From contig CAJUBE010000008.1 in NCBI GenBank assembly GCA_910584725.1, forward strand, positions 62,001 through 126,000: a DNA stretch of 64,000 bases, in the 5' to 3' direction. Made by a program: the position numbers and the translations under genes. Below are positions 8,265 through 17,794 of the stretch, piece by piece. Position 1 is the first letter of the stretch, and every line of letters starts with the position of its first letter. A model generated the notes under the pieces. The model made no database searches, was not told where the DNA came from, and was given only the letters and a program-made list of their open reading frames with translations. This DNA comes from an uncultured Lachnospiraceae bacterium. Lineage in GTDB: Bacteria; Bacillota; Clostridia; Lachnospirales; Lachnospiraceae.

Positions 8265-9629
8265 TCAGCTTACGATCTCCCTCGCCACAAACACGCCGCT
8301 GGCAGACGCGTGGGACAGGGAATGGGTCACACCGCTGCCGTCCCCGATGATATAAAGCCCTCTGTGTTTCGTCTCCAGATGCTCGTCAATCTCCACTTCC
8401 ATATTGTAAAATTTCACCTCCACGCCGTAAAGCAGCGTATCGTCGTTTGCCGTGCCGGGCGCAATCTTGTCAAGCGCATAGATCATCTCGATGATGCCGT
8501 CCAGAATCCGCTTGGGGAGTACGAGGCTTAAGTCCCCCGGCGTGGCGGCGAGCGTGGGCTCTATGATACCCTCCTCGATCCGCTTGGCATTGCTTCTCCT
8601 GCCCCGCACCAGATCCCCGAACCGCTGTACGATCACGCCGCCGCCCAGCATGTTGGAAAGTCTGGCAATACTCTCCCCGTAGCCGTTACTGTCCTTAAAC
8701 GGCTCCGAAAAATGCTTCGCCACAAGAAGCGCAAAGTTGGTATTTTCCGTCTGCTTCTCCACCCCCTCATAGCTGTGGCCGTTCACTGTCACAATCCCGT
8801 TCGTATTTTCATTTACCACAATGCCATGGGGATTCATACAGAAGGTTCTCACACTATCCTCAAACTTTTCCGTGCGGTAAACGATCTTGCTCTCATACAG
8901 TTCGTCCGTCAGATGGGAAAAAATCACCGCCGGAAGCTCCACCCGCACGCCGATATCCACACGGTTCGATTTCGTATGGATGTCAAGCTCCTCACAAACC
9001 TTCTCCATCCATTTGCTGCCGCTTCGCCCCACAGATATGACGCATTTGTCACATTCGTGTGCATCCTTATCACAGATCACACGATAGCCGTCCTCCGTCC
9101 GCTCCACCGACCGAACCGGCGTGTCAAAATGAAACTCCACTCTGTCCTTCAATTCCGCATACAGATTTTCGAGAACCACATAATTGATATCCGTCCCCAG
9201 ATGGCGCACGGAGGCATCCAGCAGATTCAAGCCGTTCTGCAGGCACAGCTTTTTAAAATGCGTGCCCGCCGTGGAGTACAGCTTCGTCCCCTCGCCGCCA
9301 TATTTCATATTAATCTCATCCACATAGCGCATCAGCTCGATGGCCTTTTTCTTGCCCACATATTCATGAAGCGTTCCGCCGAAATCGTTGGTGATATTAT
9401 ACTTTCCGTCAGAAAAGGCACCCGCGCCGCCAAAGCCGCTCATAATCGAACAGCAGGAACATTTCACGCAGGATTTCACCTTGTCGCCGTCTATGGGACA
9501 GTGTCTCTTTTCCAGCGCGTGTCCCGCCTCGAATACCGCTATCTTTAAATCCGGCTTTTTTTGTGTCAGCTCGTAGGCCGTGTATATACCGCCCGGTCCC
9601 GCACCGACAATAATCACGTCGTATCTCAT
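8265..9629 (-). CDS. Uncharacterised FAD-dependent dehydrogenase (COG2509-like)
   Basis: 454 residues. The N-terminus carries a Rossmann FAD motif VIIVGAGPGGIYTA (residues 6-19), followed by a cysteine cluster (C44, C54, C57, C59, C60) and SGFGGAGAFSDGKYN, features of the COG2509 family. A second FAD contact, GLYIIGDGSGVTHSLSHA, is near the C-terminus. The enzyme probably oxidises an unknown substrate in the cytosol; the cysteines might bind metal or an iron-sulphur centre. The ATG at 9629 has GGAGGG eight bases before it; 26 further in-frame codons upstream lack a start signal. Substrate unknown. Confidence 0.82.
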   Translation of the reverse strand: MRYDVIIVGAGPGGIYTAYELTQKKPDLKIAVFEAGHALEKRHCPIDGDKVKSCVKCSCCSIMSGFGGAGAFSDGKYNITNDFGGTLHEYVGKKKAIELMRYVDEINMKYGGEGTKLYSTAGTHFKKLCLQNGLNLLDASVRHLGTDINYVVLENLYAELKDRVEFHFDTPVRSVERTEDGYRVICDKDAHECDKCVISVGRSGSKWMEKVCEELDIHTKSNRVDIGVRVELPAVIFSHLTDELYESKIVYRTEKFEDSVRTFCMNPHGIVVNENTNGIVTVNGHSYEGVEKQTENTNFALLVAKHFSEPFKDSNGYGESIARLSNMLGGGVIVQRFGDLVRGRRSNAKRIEEGIIEPTLAATPGDLSLVLPKRILDGIIEMIYALDKIAPGTANDDTLLYGVEVKFYNMEVEIDEHLETKHRGLYIIGDGSGVTHSLSHASASGVFVAREIVS

Positions 9630-9741
9630 ACGCAGCACCCTCCAAACCATTGTCCGTTCCCTGTTTTCACCCGCTTTTATCCTAACACAAACGACAGCCG
9701 CGGGCAATAAGAACTGCCCTTTTTACCGTACGAAAAACTAC

Positions 9742-9770
9742 TTGAAAAAAGCGATAAATGGTACTATGAT
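9742..9770 (+). promoter_or_regulatory. Promoter of the SulP transporter gene
   Basis: TTGAAA (9742-9747) and TATGAT (9765-9770) with a 17-base spacer, about 90 bases before the start codon. Confidence 0.6.
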
Positions 9771-9858
9771 GGAAACGTTGGCGTGCCCGGGCGCAGACAG
9801 ATAGAAACGTGCGGCCGGACATGCGAAAAATACACAACGAAACGGGAGTTCATTTACT

Positions 9859-11499
9859 ATGGAAAAGCTAAAACCGAAATTGTTTTCTGTCATGAAAACA
9901 TACACAAAAGAACAGTTCATCAAGGACGTGATTGCCGGCATCATTGTCGCCATCATCGCTCTGCCCCTGTCCATCGCTCTGGCGCTGGCGTCGGGCGTCG
10001 GTCCCGAACAGGGTATCTATACTGCCATTGTCGCGGGCTTCCTGATCTCCTTTCTGGGCGGAAGCCGCGTCCAGATCGCAGGGCCTACGGCAGCCTTCGC
10101 CACCATTGTTGCGGGAATTGTCGCCACAAAGGGCATGGACGGTCTGATTCTGGCCACCATCCTTGCAGGCATCATTCTGGTTGCCATGGGTTTCCTGCGC
10201 CTCGGCAATCTGATCAAATATATTCCCTACACCATCACCACTGGCTTTACGGCGGGCATTGCCGTCACCATTGCCATCGGACAGATCAAAGACTTTCTGG
10301 GGCTGACTTATCCCGAGGGAACCGTAACGATCGAAACGATGGAAAAAATGGAAGCCGTTATCAGAAATATCTCGACCATTAACGTGCAGGCGCTCATCGT
10401 AGGACTGGTCTGCCTTGTCATTCTGATCATATGGCCCTACATTAACAAAACGATCCCCGGCTCCCTGATTGCCGTGATTGTCGGTATCCTGATGGTAAAG
10501 CTTCTGCGTATGCATGTGAATACCATCGGTGACCTTTATGAAATCAGCAATAAGCTGCCGAGTTTCCACCTGCCTTCCTTCACCATGAAGGACGTGGGCG
10601 ATATCCTGCCGGACGCTTTCACGATCGCAATTCTTGCCGCCATCGAATCTCTGCTCTCCTGCGTGGTTTCAGACAGCATGATAAACTCCAAACACCGCTC
10701 CAACATGGAGCTGATCGCACAGGGCGTGGGCAACATCGGCTCCGCCCTTTTCGGAGGCATTCCCGCCACAGGCGCGATCGCAAGGACGGCCGCCAACATC
10801 AAAAACGGCGGGCGCACGCCTGTTGCCGGGATAGTGCACTCCATTACTCTTGTGCTGATTCTTGTGATCCTGATGCCCTACGCGGCTCTGATCCCCATGC
10901 CCTGTATTGCCGCCATCCTGTTTATGGTGGCCTACAACATGAGCGGCTGGCGCACCTTTGTGAATCTGGTGAAATCCTCCCCCAAGAGCGACATTATCGT
11001 ATTGGTGCTCAGTTTTGTACTTACCGTCGTCTTTGATCTGGTGCTCGCTATCGAGGTGGGCATCCTTCTCGCCGCCATTCTCTTTATGAAACGCATGAGT
11101 GAAGTAACAGAGGTGGAGGGCTGGAAGTATATGGACGAGGAGGACGACCCCGACGCCCTCTCGCTGCGCGTGGTACCGGAACACACCCTTGTTTATGAGA
11201 TCTCCGGACCTATGTTTTTCGCTGCGGCGGATAAAATTCTGCGCATATCTCTGCGCGATGACACCACTTGTCTGATTCTGCGGATGCGCAGCGTGAACGC
11301 CATCGACGCGACAGCTATGCACTCTCTGACGGAGCTTTTAGACAAATGCGAAGGGAGAGGCATCCGTGTCATCCTCTCCCATGTAAATGAACAGCCGAAA
11401 AAAGTCATGGACAAGGCGGGTTTCACCGCGCGCATCGGTGAGGAGAACTTCTGCTCCCACATTGACGAGGCGCTGGAAGCGGCTGGCAGGCACGCGTAA
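9859..11499 (+). CDS. SulP-family anion transporter with STAS domain
   Basis: 546 residues. About 10-14 membrane helices fill residues 20-410, including the SulP signature segments LPLSIALALASGVGPEQG and AGPTAAFATIVAGIV. The cytoplasmic C-terminus (about 440-540) is a STAS domain with LRMRSVNAIDATAMHSL. SulP proteins move sulfate, bicarbonate or other anions; the bacterial STAS domain regulates transport or binds partners such as ACP. The substrate cannot be read from sequence. It is a single-gene unit with its own promoter and a GGGAG ribosome site. Confidence 0.88.
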   Translation: MEKLKPKLFSVMKTYTKEQFIKDVIAGIIVAIIALPLSIALALASGVGPEQGIYTAIVAGFLISFLGGSRVQIAGPTAAFATIVAGIVATKGMDGLILATILAGIILVAMGFLRLGNLIKYIPYTITTGFTAGIAVTIAIGQIKDFLGLTYPEGTVTIETMEKMEAVIRNISTINVQALIVGLVCLVILIIWPYINKTIPGSLIAVIVGILMVKLLRMHVNTIGDLYEISNKLPSFHLPSFTMKDVGDILPDAFTIAILAAIESLLSCVVSDSMINSKHRSNMELIAQGVGNIGSALFGGIPATGAIARTAANIKNGGRTPVAGIVHSITLVLILVILMPYAALIPMPCIAAILFMVAYNMSGWRTFVNLVKSSPKSDIIVLVLSFVLTVVFDLVLAIEVGILLAAILFMKRMSEVTEVEGWKYMDEEDDPDALSLRVVPEHTLVYEISGPMFFAAADKILRISLRDDTTCLILRMRSVNAIDATAMHSLTELLDKCEGRGIRVILSHVNEQPKKVMDKAGFTARIGEENFCSHIDEALEAAGRHA

Positions 11500-11543
11500 C
11501 TGCGCGGTCTGCCATATCCTACTTTCCCTCCCCTTCTCCTTCC

Positions 11544-11747
11544 CTACACTTTCTCAAAAGCCACTGTCTGCTCTTTCATGGAAATTTTTCCGACCTTATA
11601 GCCATATGCAGACAGTTCCTTTTTATATGTCAAAAAGGAATGATCAATTGGCAGACCTGCAATTTCCTCAATCTCGGCATAAGTCAGCTTGAAGCTGTCC
11701 GTTCCATTTTCTTTTACCCAATTCCATAACGGGTCATACTTACTCAT
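11544..11747 (-). CDS. Small conserved protein of unknown function
   Basis: 67 residues: MSKYDPLWNWVKENG, then a short helix (AEIEEIAGL) and a basic C-terminus (YGYKVGKISMKEQTV). Similar small proteins are widespread in Firmicutes with no assigned role; the fold looks like a compact alpha/beta domain. Its ATG overlaps the end of the uridine phosphorylase gene by eight bases, so it is translated from the same message. Confidence 0.7.
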   Translation of the reverse strand: MSKYDPLWNWVKENGTDSFKLTYAEIEEIAGLPIDHSFLTYKKELSAYGYKVGKISMKEQTVAFEKV

Positions 11748-12510
11748 TCCGCATCAGTTCCCTTACCGCCTCCACAGCCACCCGAATCGCCATATCCGTA
11801 TCGTGCACCACCGGGTTTTCCAGCCCCAGCTTCTCCCGCTCCTGATTTGCCACCACAAGAAAACAGGAGCCCGCCCGCACCCGCAGATAACTCGCCACGG
11901 TAAACAGCGCCGCGGACTCCATCTCGGAGGCGAGACAGCCCAGCCGTTTCCACGCCTCCCATTTGTTCATCAGTTCATAGCTGACCGGCTTCGTCTCCGG
12001 CTCGTGCTGTCCGTAAAAAGAATCCTTCGCCTGCACCACACCCGCATGGAACGGATAACCCTTGGCTTTCGCCGCCTCCACCAGCGCATTGGTCACCGCA
12101 AGGTCCGGCACCGCCGGAAACTCGATGGGCGCATACTCTCTGCTCGTTCCCTCCATGCGGATGGCTCCGGTGGCAATCACGATATCCCCGCTCTTTACCT
12201 CCGTCTGCATGCCGCCGCAGGTGCCGATGCGCAGAAACGTGTCCGCGCCGCAGCGCACGAGCTCCTCCATAGCGATAGCCGCCGAAGGCCCGCCGATCCC
12301 TGTCGAAGTCACACTGACCTTCACCCCGTCAAGAGTTCCCGTGTAAGTGATATATTCCCTGTTGTCCGCAATTAAAACAGGATCGTCAAAATACTGCGCG
12401 ATCTTCACACAGCGTTTGGGATCGCCGGGCATAATCACATAGCGCCCCACCTCTCCCTGCGCCACCTGTATATGGTACTGTCTGCTTGCATCTTCCGAAT
12501 AATTCTTCAT
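11740..12510 (-). CDS. udp: Uridine phosphorylase
   Basis: 256 residues of the NP-I nucleoside phosphorylase family. Key segments are MPGDPKR (phosphate binding, residues 27-33), RIGTCGGMQ and ASEMESAALF (ribose contact). It splits uridine with phosphate into uracil and ribose-1-phosphate, in pyrimidine salvage. GGGAGG precedes the ATG by six bases. The downstream small gene overlaps it. Other NP-I substrates cannot be excluded. Confidence 0.85.
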   Translation of the reverse strand: MKNYSEDASRQYHIQVAQGEVGRYVIMPGDPKRCVKIAQYFDDPVLIADNREYITYTGTLDGVKVSVTSTGIGGPSAAIAMEELVRCGADTFLRIGTCGGMQTEVKSGDIVIATGAIRMEGTSREYAPIEFPAVPDLAVTNALVEAAKAKGYPFHAGVVQAKDSFYGQHEPETKPVSYELMNKWEAWKRLGCLASEMESAALFTVASYLRVRAGSCFLVVANQEREKLGLENPVVHDTDMAIRVAVEAVRELMRNE

Positions 12511-12622
12511 ACTAACCTCCCTGCTGCCGCTGTCTGTAAATCCGACTTGTCCCGCTCATTCATAAAAATGCTATAGTTCAATTATACAGATTTTCCGGCA
12601 TAAAGGAAAGATTATATTTGTT

Positions 12623-13120
12623 TTAAGACGTCCACTCAATCGTCCCGCAGGCTATTTTGTCACCGGAATTTCCGGAGGGCTGGGAAATAAAGTCGTCGGG
12701 CTTTGCATGGATAATGACAGATCTTCCGATAATCTCCTGAATGGTATACCGCTTATCATAAAATACGCTGAAGGCATATCCCTGATTGCCGAGAAGAGGC
12801 GGCATGTCTCCGGCATGATCGGGATGCGGCATATTTCCTGGATTATAGTGCAGTCCCGTATGGCTGAAATGGTCGCTGCAGTCTCCCGAATCGTGTATAT
12901 GCATCGCGTAAAAATTGCTGGAACCGGGCTGATTCACATTGGGAAGCCCGAAAATTTCCGCCTCCACCAGCACGCCGCCGTAAGTAGTGTGATAAAATTT
13001 AACGGCGCCGCTCAAATCGGGATTCTGCTCCCCGCCTCTGATCCACGCGATGGCTCCCGGATGGTTACGCATTAGAAGCTGTGTGAAAACGGCTCCCGGT
13101 GTCATATCGTAATTGGTCAT
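12623..13120 (-). CDS. Cu/Zn superoxide dismutase-like protein, cytoplasmic
   Basis: 165 residues without a signal peptide. The metal ligands of Cu/Zn SOD can be assigned: H74 and H76 (MHIHDSG), H91, H99, H102 and D105 (with a shorter loop between H99 and H102 than usual), and H138 (VIIHAKPDDF); C81 and C158 match the conserved disulfide. The C-terminal PSGNSGDKIACGTI is typical. The enzyme would convert superoxide to peroxide and oxygen; lack of export is unlike most bacterial SodC, and clostridial relatives are annotated only as SOD family. AGGAG lies nine bases before the ATG. Confidence 0.8.
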   Translation of the reverse strand: MTNYDMTPGAVFTQLLMRNHPGAIAWIRGGEQNPDLSGAVKFYHTTYGGVLVEAEIFGLPNVNQPGSSNFYAMHIHDSGDCSDHFSHTGLHYNPGNMPHPDHAGDMPPLLGNQGYAFSVFYDKRYTIQEIIGRSVIIHAKPDDFISQPSGNSGDKIACGTIEWTS

Positions 13121-13188
13121 AAGAATAACTCCTATGTGTTTTAAGGCTATCTTATGATGATTTTGCAAAGTGGTGCCTCGCAGTCAGA

Positions 13189-13695
13189 CTACATATTTTC
13201 CAGGAAAAACGCCGTCCCGCTCACAACCCGCTCCGATATGAGCAGAAGCCTGCTTTTCAGAAAAGGCGTGAGAGCTTCCCGCGCCGCCTGTACATCCGCC
13301 GCCTCGTTGTTTCCGTCCGTAAATACAAGCACCACTTTGCTTCTCGCGTGAAACTTTTTTAAATAGGCAAACAATTCTTCATATTTCTTTTTTTGCGGGC
13401 AGGCATGGTAATCCTGAAACGCACCGCCTGTCATAAGCATTGCCATAGGCGTCACCTCCGACGTCATCTCCTGCCCCCAGAATACCAGATTCAGCCGGAC
13501 ATTCCGAAAAATCTCATTGCCTCTTTTCAGCGCTTTTACAACGGCCGCTGCCGCGTCCTGAAAGTCCGTCTTCTCCATGGACGTATCAATCACGATCGTC
13601 ATTTCCAGATTTCCGCCGCGGTAATTTCCCGGCACATGCAAAATGGCATCTACCCGCTTTGCAATCTGCAGCGCACCTATCTCTGTCAGTTCCAT
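13189..13695 (-). CDS. Small VWA-like domain protein
   Basis: 168 residues. The core MTIVIDTSMEKTDF resembles the first strand and metal-ion (MIDAS) loop DxS of von Willebrand factor A domains, followed by LNLVFWG and VVLVFTDGNNEA, which match the second and fourth strands. It probably binds a divalent cation and a protein partner. The ATG at 13695 has GGAGG nine bases upstream; the open frame extends much further upstream, but that part overlaps the divergent hemerythrin gene and is not credible. Its partner is unknown. Confidence 0.65.
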   Translation of the reverse strand: MELTEIGALQIAKRVDAILHVPGNYRGGNLEMTIVIDTSMEKTDFQDAAAAVVKALKRGNEIFRNVRLNLVFWGQEMTSEVTPMAMLMTGGAFQDYHACPQKKKYEELFAYLKKFHARSKVVLVFTDGNNEAADVQAAREALTPFLKSRLLLISERVVSGTAFFLENM

Positions 13696-13891
13696 ACATT
13701 CACATCCTCCCTCCCGGCAGCCGCCAAGATGCCGGATCAATCCCCGGCCGGTTTTAAGCAAATTGCCCGGCTCGCTGCCCACCGAAATAAAATACGACAC
13801 ATTTCTCCACACTTCGACATATAGTATAGCAACAACAAAACCCACTTGCGAATCCGACAAGCCTTGGGAAGCAATGGAGCAAGGAGCAGAT

Positions 13892-14770
13892 ATGTCAAAA
13901 GAAGCGGAATGGGATAAGCGGTTTAACATCGGCGTTGATTCCATCGACAAAGCACACCGAAAACTGTTTTCCATCGTACACCGGCTGATCACATTAAGTA
14001 AGGATAAAACCAACGGACAGTGGGCCTGTGCCGAAGGTATCAAATATTTCAAAAATTACGCCATACAGCACTTTGCCGACGAGGAAGCGTATATGCGATC
14101 CATCGCTTATTCCGGCTATGAGATACACAAACGCCTCCACGATGACATGCGTGACAAAACACTGCCGGCGCTCGAAAAAGATCTCACGGAATCCGACTAT
14201 TCCGAGGAATCCATCCATCACTTTATCGGCATTTGCGTCGGATGGCTCACCGCCCATATTATCATCGAGGACCGCGCCATCGCCGGTATGATTACAAACA
14301 AGTGGAAGACCGATCATACCGGTGCGGACATGGATGCGCTGGAAAATGCGCTGTCCGGCACCATACACGAAATCTTCCGCCTGCCGACACAGATTGTCAG
14401 CGAACATTACAGCGGCGAAAACTTTGGCAAAAGCATGATTATCCGCTTGACATACCTCTCCATAGACCATGAGGAGGTACAGATTTTTATGGCGCTGGAG
14501 GAAAGCCTTGTCCTGCGCGCCGTAAGTTCTATTTTGAATATCCCCCTAAACAAGATGGATCAGCTTGTCATGGCGATCGGTAAAGAACTTGCGATCCAGA
14601 TAGCGGAACAGGTTGCCATACGCAGCGATCTGGCATTACAGTATCATCTGGTTAACAGTCATTTTATGACCGCAGAGCAGTTCCGGCAGGCATTTTACGC
14701 AGGCAATTTCGACTACAGCCTGTTATTCAACACCGGACGCGGTTACTTCGCTTTTGTCGTAAGCGTCTAA
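13892..14770 (+). CDS. Bacteriohemerythrin fused to a CheX/CheC-like domain
   Basis: 292 residues. The N-terminal half has the complete di-iron ligand set of bacteriohemerythrin: H22, H60 with E64, H79 with H83, and H122 with D127 (HxxxE, HxxxH, HxxxxD). It should bind oxygen or sense it. From about residue 165 the sequence (ALEESLVLRAVSSILN, then AIGKELAIQIAEQVA) resembles CheX/CheC-type phosphatase domains of chemotaxis; this part is a weaker call. The fusion suggests an oxygen-responsive modifier of a phospho-signal, possibly acting with receptors such as the one at 48 kb. AAGGAG lies six bases before the ATG. Confidence 0.75.
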   Translation: MSKEAEWDKRFNIGVDSIDKAHRKLFSIVHRLITLSKDKTNGQWACAEGIKYFKNYAIQHFADEEAYMRSIAYSGYEIHKRLHDDMRDKTLPALEKDLTESDYSEESIHHFIGICVGWLTAHIIIEDRAIAGMITNKWKTDHTGADMDALENALSGTIHEIFRLPTQIVSEHYSGENFGKSMIIRLTYLSIDHEEVQIFMALEESLVLRAVSSILNIPLNKMDQLVMAIGKELAIQIAEQVAIRSDLALQYHLVNSHFMTAEQFRQAFYAGNFDYSLLFNTGRGYFAFVVSV

Positions 14771-14776
14771 ATGCCG

Positions 14777-16801
14777 CTAGCGTCTCCTTTTCCCTGCAAT
14801 ATACAACACCCCCGTCACAGTCACGACTACTGCCAACAGGACAATCGCAATCCCTGCCGCATTTCTCATCCCGCGACTTTTTGCCGCCGTACCCGCTTCG
14901 TCCGCCGCCGCTCCCTTTCCCGCATCCCGGTCAATATAGGCAATCGCGTAAGGCGAAAACTTATCGGTAGAAAATGTGATCGTATCCGGGTTGTCATCCT
15001 CATCCGAAAGCTGTGCAAATTCTCTGCTGCCATCCGCCTTTGTATGTAACCGCAGCACATAAAACCGCCGTCCCTCCGCCTTTAAATGCGCAGGCACCGC
15101 GAGCACCACCTGCAGCGTTGTCGGAAGCTCGGAAATCTCCTGTGTCTCTCCTTCCTTTGCCGCCGTAAGAGACACCTCAAAGTATTGTCCGATGTTCGTG
15201 CCCGGCAGCTTATTCTCTGCAAATCCCTGCTGTATCTGCGGCGTCTCCTTTCCGTTGGTGTTCTCTATATACAGGTCTATGGCCACCGGCCCATTGCCCT
15301 GCAGCATTTTCATCTTTTCTTCTCCGGACAGGAAATAGTCTGTCACCGCTTCAAAATTGTAGTAAGAAATCTCCTGTTCCTGATCCGAAAAATCATTGTG
15401 GATCGTCACTTGCAGATCCCCGGTCTCCAGCGCGCCGCTCATCAGCTCTGCGTCATTGTTCCCCTTTACAAGCCGCTCCGCCTCCTCCACGGAAATGCCA
15501 AGGTGTTTCAGCGTACCGGTCGGCCTGCTCTCCTGCTTCTGCCCTCCGTCGTCTTCCCCCGACGCTTTATCGCCGGTTTCTTCCGCGTCGTTGTCCCGGT
15601 CTGATTTCTCCTCTTTTTTGTCCGGATCCGTTCTATTATCCTTTGCCGTATCTTCTTTCTTGTCTGCCTGATCCGGCTTTTCCGTCTCTGCCGCACTGTT
15701 TTTGTCCTTTGCGGAAACTTCCGCAAAATCCACGGAAATGGTGTGATTTTCTCTTACATCAGAAAAATTATAAGAATTCATCCACCCCACCGATTTCCCG
15801 TCTACATATACCTTACTGACGGCATATCCGCTTTTGGGCGTCATCGTATAGAGGATGCCTTCGCCTTCCTTTACCGTGCTTTTGCCCGCAGGCGTAATCG
15901 TCCCGTTCTCAGAAGATGCGGACGCGGTAATCGTATAAGTTTTCGGCTGCTCATTTTTCTTGACAAATACCGCGGTAAACGTTCTGGATTCCCTGATATT
16001 GTCTAACCGCATTCTGCTGTCTTTGCTGACGGTTTTTCCGTTCTCCGTCCAACCGTCGAACTGATACCCCTCTTTCGCCCAGGCCTCAAGCGCTATGCTT
16101 TCCCCATAGTTTATATCCCGGCTTTCCGTCGCCGTCCCGCCATTGTTATCGTTCACATTTACATTAATGCGGCAGATTACCTTCTTAAACTCCGCCACAT
16201 ACGTCACGTCGCCGCGCACATTATTGACCGTATACCGGGAGTCCTGAGAAACCCGGCTGCCGTTTAACGTCCAGCCTTCAAAGGTAAAACCGTCGTTCGG
16301 AACCGCCGAAATCACGGCATTACCGCCTTCTCTTACCGTGCCGCCCCCGTATACCGAGCCGCCGTTTTCCGGGGAAGCCTTCACCTGAATCAGATAATCG
16401 GAGACCGGCAGGGTCACAAGAGCCGACGCGCTGTAGCTGCTGTCCTCTTTGGAAACCACTTTCACAATCAGCGAAGAGGCCGTCTCATCCGAAGCCACAT
16501 TCAAAACTCCATTGCCGTCAATAAAGGTATTCCCGCTTGTCTGCCCGGAAACGCTCCAGGCCACCGCGCCGCTGAAAACGCCTTCCCCGGATACCGACAC
16601 GATAAAAGCATACGTCTCTCCTTTTGGAACAACCACCGTGCCGGGAGAAATGCTGACGGACGTAATCAGCGGCGTTTCCGCAGTCGAATCTACCGATGCA
16701 CCGTCCCCGATTTGCGCGGCATAACACGGCAGAATATCAAACAAAAACATCTGCACAAGCAGTAGATATGCCCCCAGACAATATATCCATTTTTTTCTCA
16801 T
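14777..16801 (-). CDS. Large surface protein with InlB-type B-repeats, C-terminal membrane anchor
   Basis: 674 residues: signal peptide (to about residue 28), a bacterial Ig-like domain, then three related repeats with the pattern GYxFDGWTxNGxxVSxDSRxxxxN typical of InlB B-repeats (about residues 130-370), a long charged Lys/Asp/Glu linker (about 370-440), a further domain, and a membrane helix (about 645-668) ending in KRRR. There is no LPXTG. It is probably exposed on the cell surface as a binding or adhesion protein. AGGAGG is directly upstream. It ends seven bases from the convergent hemerythrin gene. Confidence 0.75.
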   Translation of the reverse strand: MRKKWIYCLGAYLLLVQMFLFDILPCYAAQIGDGASVDSTAETPLITSVSISPGTVVVPKGETYAFIVSVSGEGVFSGAVAWSVSGQTSGNTFIDGNGVLNVASDETASSLIVKVVSKEDSSYSASALVTLPVSDYLIQVKASPENGGSVYGGGTVREGGNAVISAVPNDGFTFEGWTLNGSRVSQDSRYTVNNVRGDVTYVAEFKKVICRINVNVNDNNGGTATESRDINYGESIALEAWAKEGYQFDGWTENGKTVSKDSRMRLDNIRESRTFTAVFVKKNEQPKTYTITASASSENGTITPAGKSTVKEGEGILYTMTPKSGYAVSKVYVDGKSVGWMNSYNFSDVRENHTISVDFAEVSAKDKNSAAETEKPDQADKKEDTAKDNRTDPDKKEEKSDRDNDAEETGDKASGEDDGGQKQESRPTGTLKHLGISVEEAERLVKGNNDAELMSGALETGDLQVTIHNDFSDQEQEISYYNFEAVTDYFLSGEEKMKMLQGNGPVAIDLYIENTNGKETPQIQQGFAENKLPGTNIGQYFEVSLTAAKEGETQEISELPTTLQVVLAVPAHLKAEGRRFYVLRLHTKADGSREFAQLSDEDDNPDTITFSTDKFSPYAIAYIDRDAGKGAAADEAGTAAKSRGMRNAAGIAIVLLAVVVTVTGVLYIAGKRRR

Positions 16802-16904
16802 GTTCCACCTCCTGCTGTCGCCGCATATTTTCCCCTAATTTGATACATGTATCGTCATTTCTCTGCGGACTTCCATACTTTAATTACAGTATAATGCACA
16901 TATA

Positions 16905-16940
16905 AAAATTTGAAAAGCAGAGATCCTTTCAAACCTCTGC
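16905..16940 (-). terminator. Terminator downstream of the lipoprotein gene
   Basis: On the minus strand GCAGAG pairs with CTCTGC around a 12-base loop, followed by TTTTCAAATTTTT. Confidence 0.55.
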
Positions 16941-17009
16941 CTTTCTCGCCTTTATATATTCTCACGCTATTGTGCTTTTTCTTCATCGTTTCATCCCGTC
17001 AGATGGATA

Positions 17010-17534
17010 TCAGTTGATCCCCGTTATGCGAAGCTCCCCGTCCACGGACTTAAAAATAATGTTCGGCGTCGCGTCTCCCATAACGACACCCGTCATGGTT
17101 TCTTCCAGGGCGGAGACGTCCACCGCAGCAATCACCGCGCATCGTTCGTCCGTAAATATGGTATCGGCTCCCAGCGCCATGAACGCCTCTTCACTCTCCA
17201 CAACCTCGCCGTTTACCGCCAGCGGAAACGCGCTAAGCAAAGCCAGCGCTTCCATATCCTTCGCCGCCACCGCCGCCTGCACCTGCTCTGCAAACGCCGC
17301 TGTTTCACCGTCCGCCGCCTGCTCCTCCAGAGCCTCAAAATTATCGTTCTTTTCTTCCGTCTCGCTCTCCGTCGGCGCCGTTTCCGGCTCCGCTTCCTCT
17401 GTTCCGTTCTCTGACTGCACCACATCCACTGGCTTTATATCCACAGCCCCGGTTTCCGCCTGCTTTTGCTCACCGCATCCCACGCATCCAAGAACCACTG
17501 CCCCCACAATCAATAGCCGTTTCCATTTTTTCAT
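17010..17534 (-). CDS. Small lipoprotein of unknown function
   Basis: 174 residues. A signal sequence with lipobox (VLGCVGC, modified Cys at about 17 or 20) is followed by an acidic low-complexity linker (to about residue 75) and a small C-terminal domain (about 80-174) ending GELRITGIN, resembling the DUF4878/NTF2-like lipoprotein tails. No catalytic motif is visible. GGAGG precedes the ATG. It lies upstream of the large surface protein on the same strand, with a terminator between them, so a shared transcript is unlikely. Confidence 0.65.
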   Translation of the reverse strand: MKKWKRLLIVGAVVLGCVGCGEQKQAETGAVDIKPVDVVQSENGTEEAEPETAPTESETEEKNDNFEALEEQAADGETAAFAEQVQAAVAAKDMEALALLSAFPLAVNGEVVESEEAFMALGADTIFTDERCAVIAAVDVSALEETMTGVVMGDATPNIIFKSVDGELRITGIN

Positions 17535-17794
17535 CCTTTTTCCTCCCGTTTATCCCTGATTTACCATGTCTGCAATATTCTTCATGAATCTGCATTTAAT
17601 ATACTATCTGCCCCGCTTTTTTTCGTCAATTTCACTTCTTCGCATTTGCCTGTTAATTTTTCGCAATCGGGCCAAAATTTCCCCGAAGAATCGGTTGATA
17701 AACCAGCCCCCGGCTCGATATAATTGATATTGACATTACAGCATTTCGACATGCTTCACAAAATGCACGGAAGTGGAAAGGAACCGATCCCATT

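Noticed and set aside
8712..9548. 278-codon plus-strand frame
   Set aside because: Lies fully opposite the FAD enzyme gene, whose protein has clear family motifs; the opposite frame is His/Arg-rich, as mirror frames are.
13696..14052. N-terminal extension of the VWA-like gene to 287 residues
   Set aside because: The extra part is antisense to the hemerythrin start region and lacks a start signal; ATG 13695 has a strong site.
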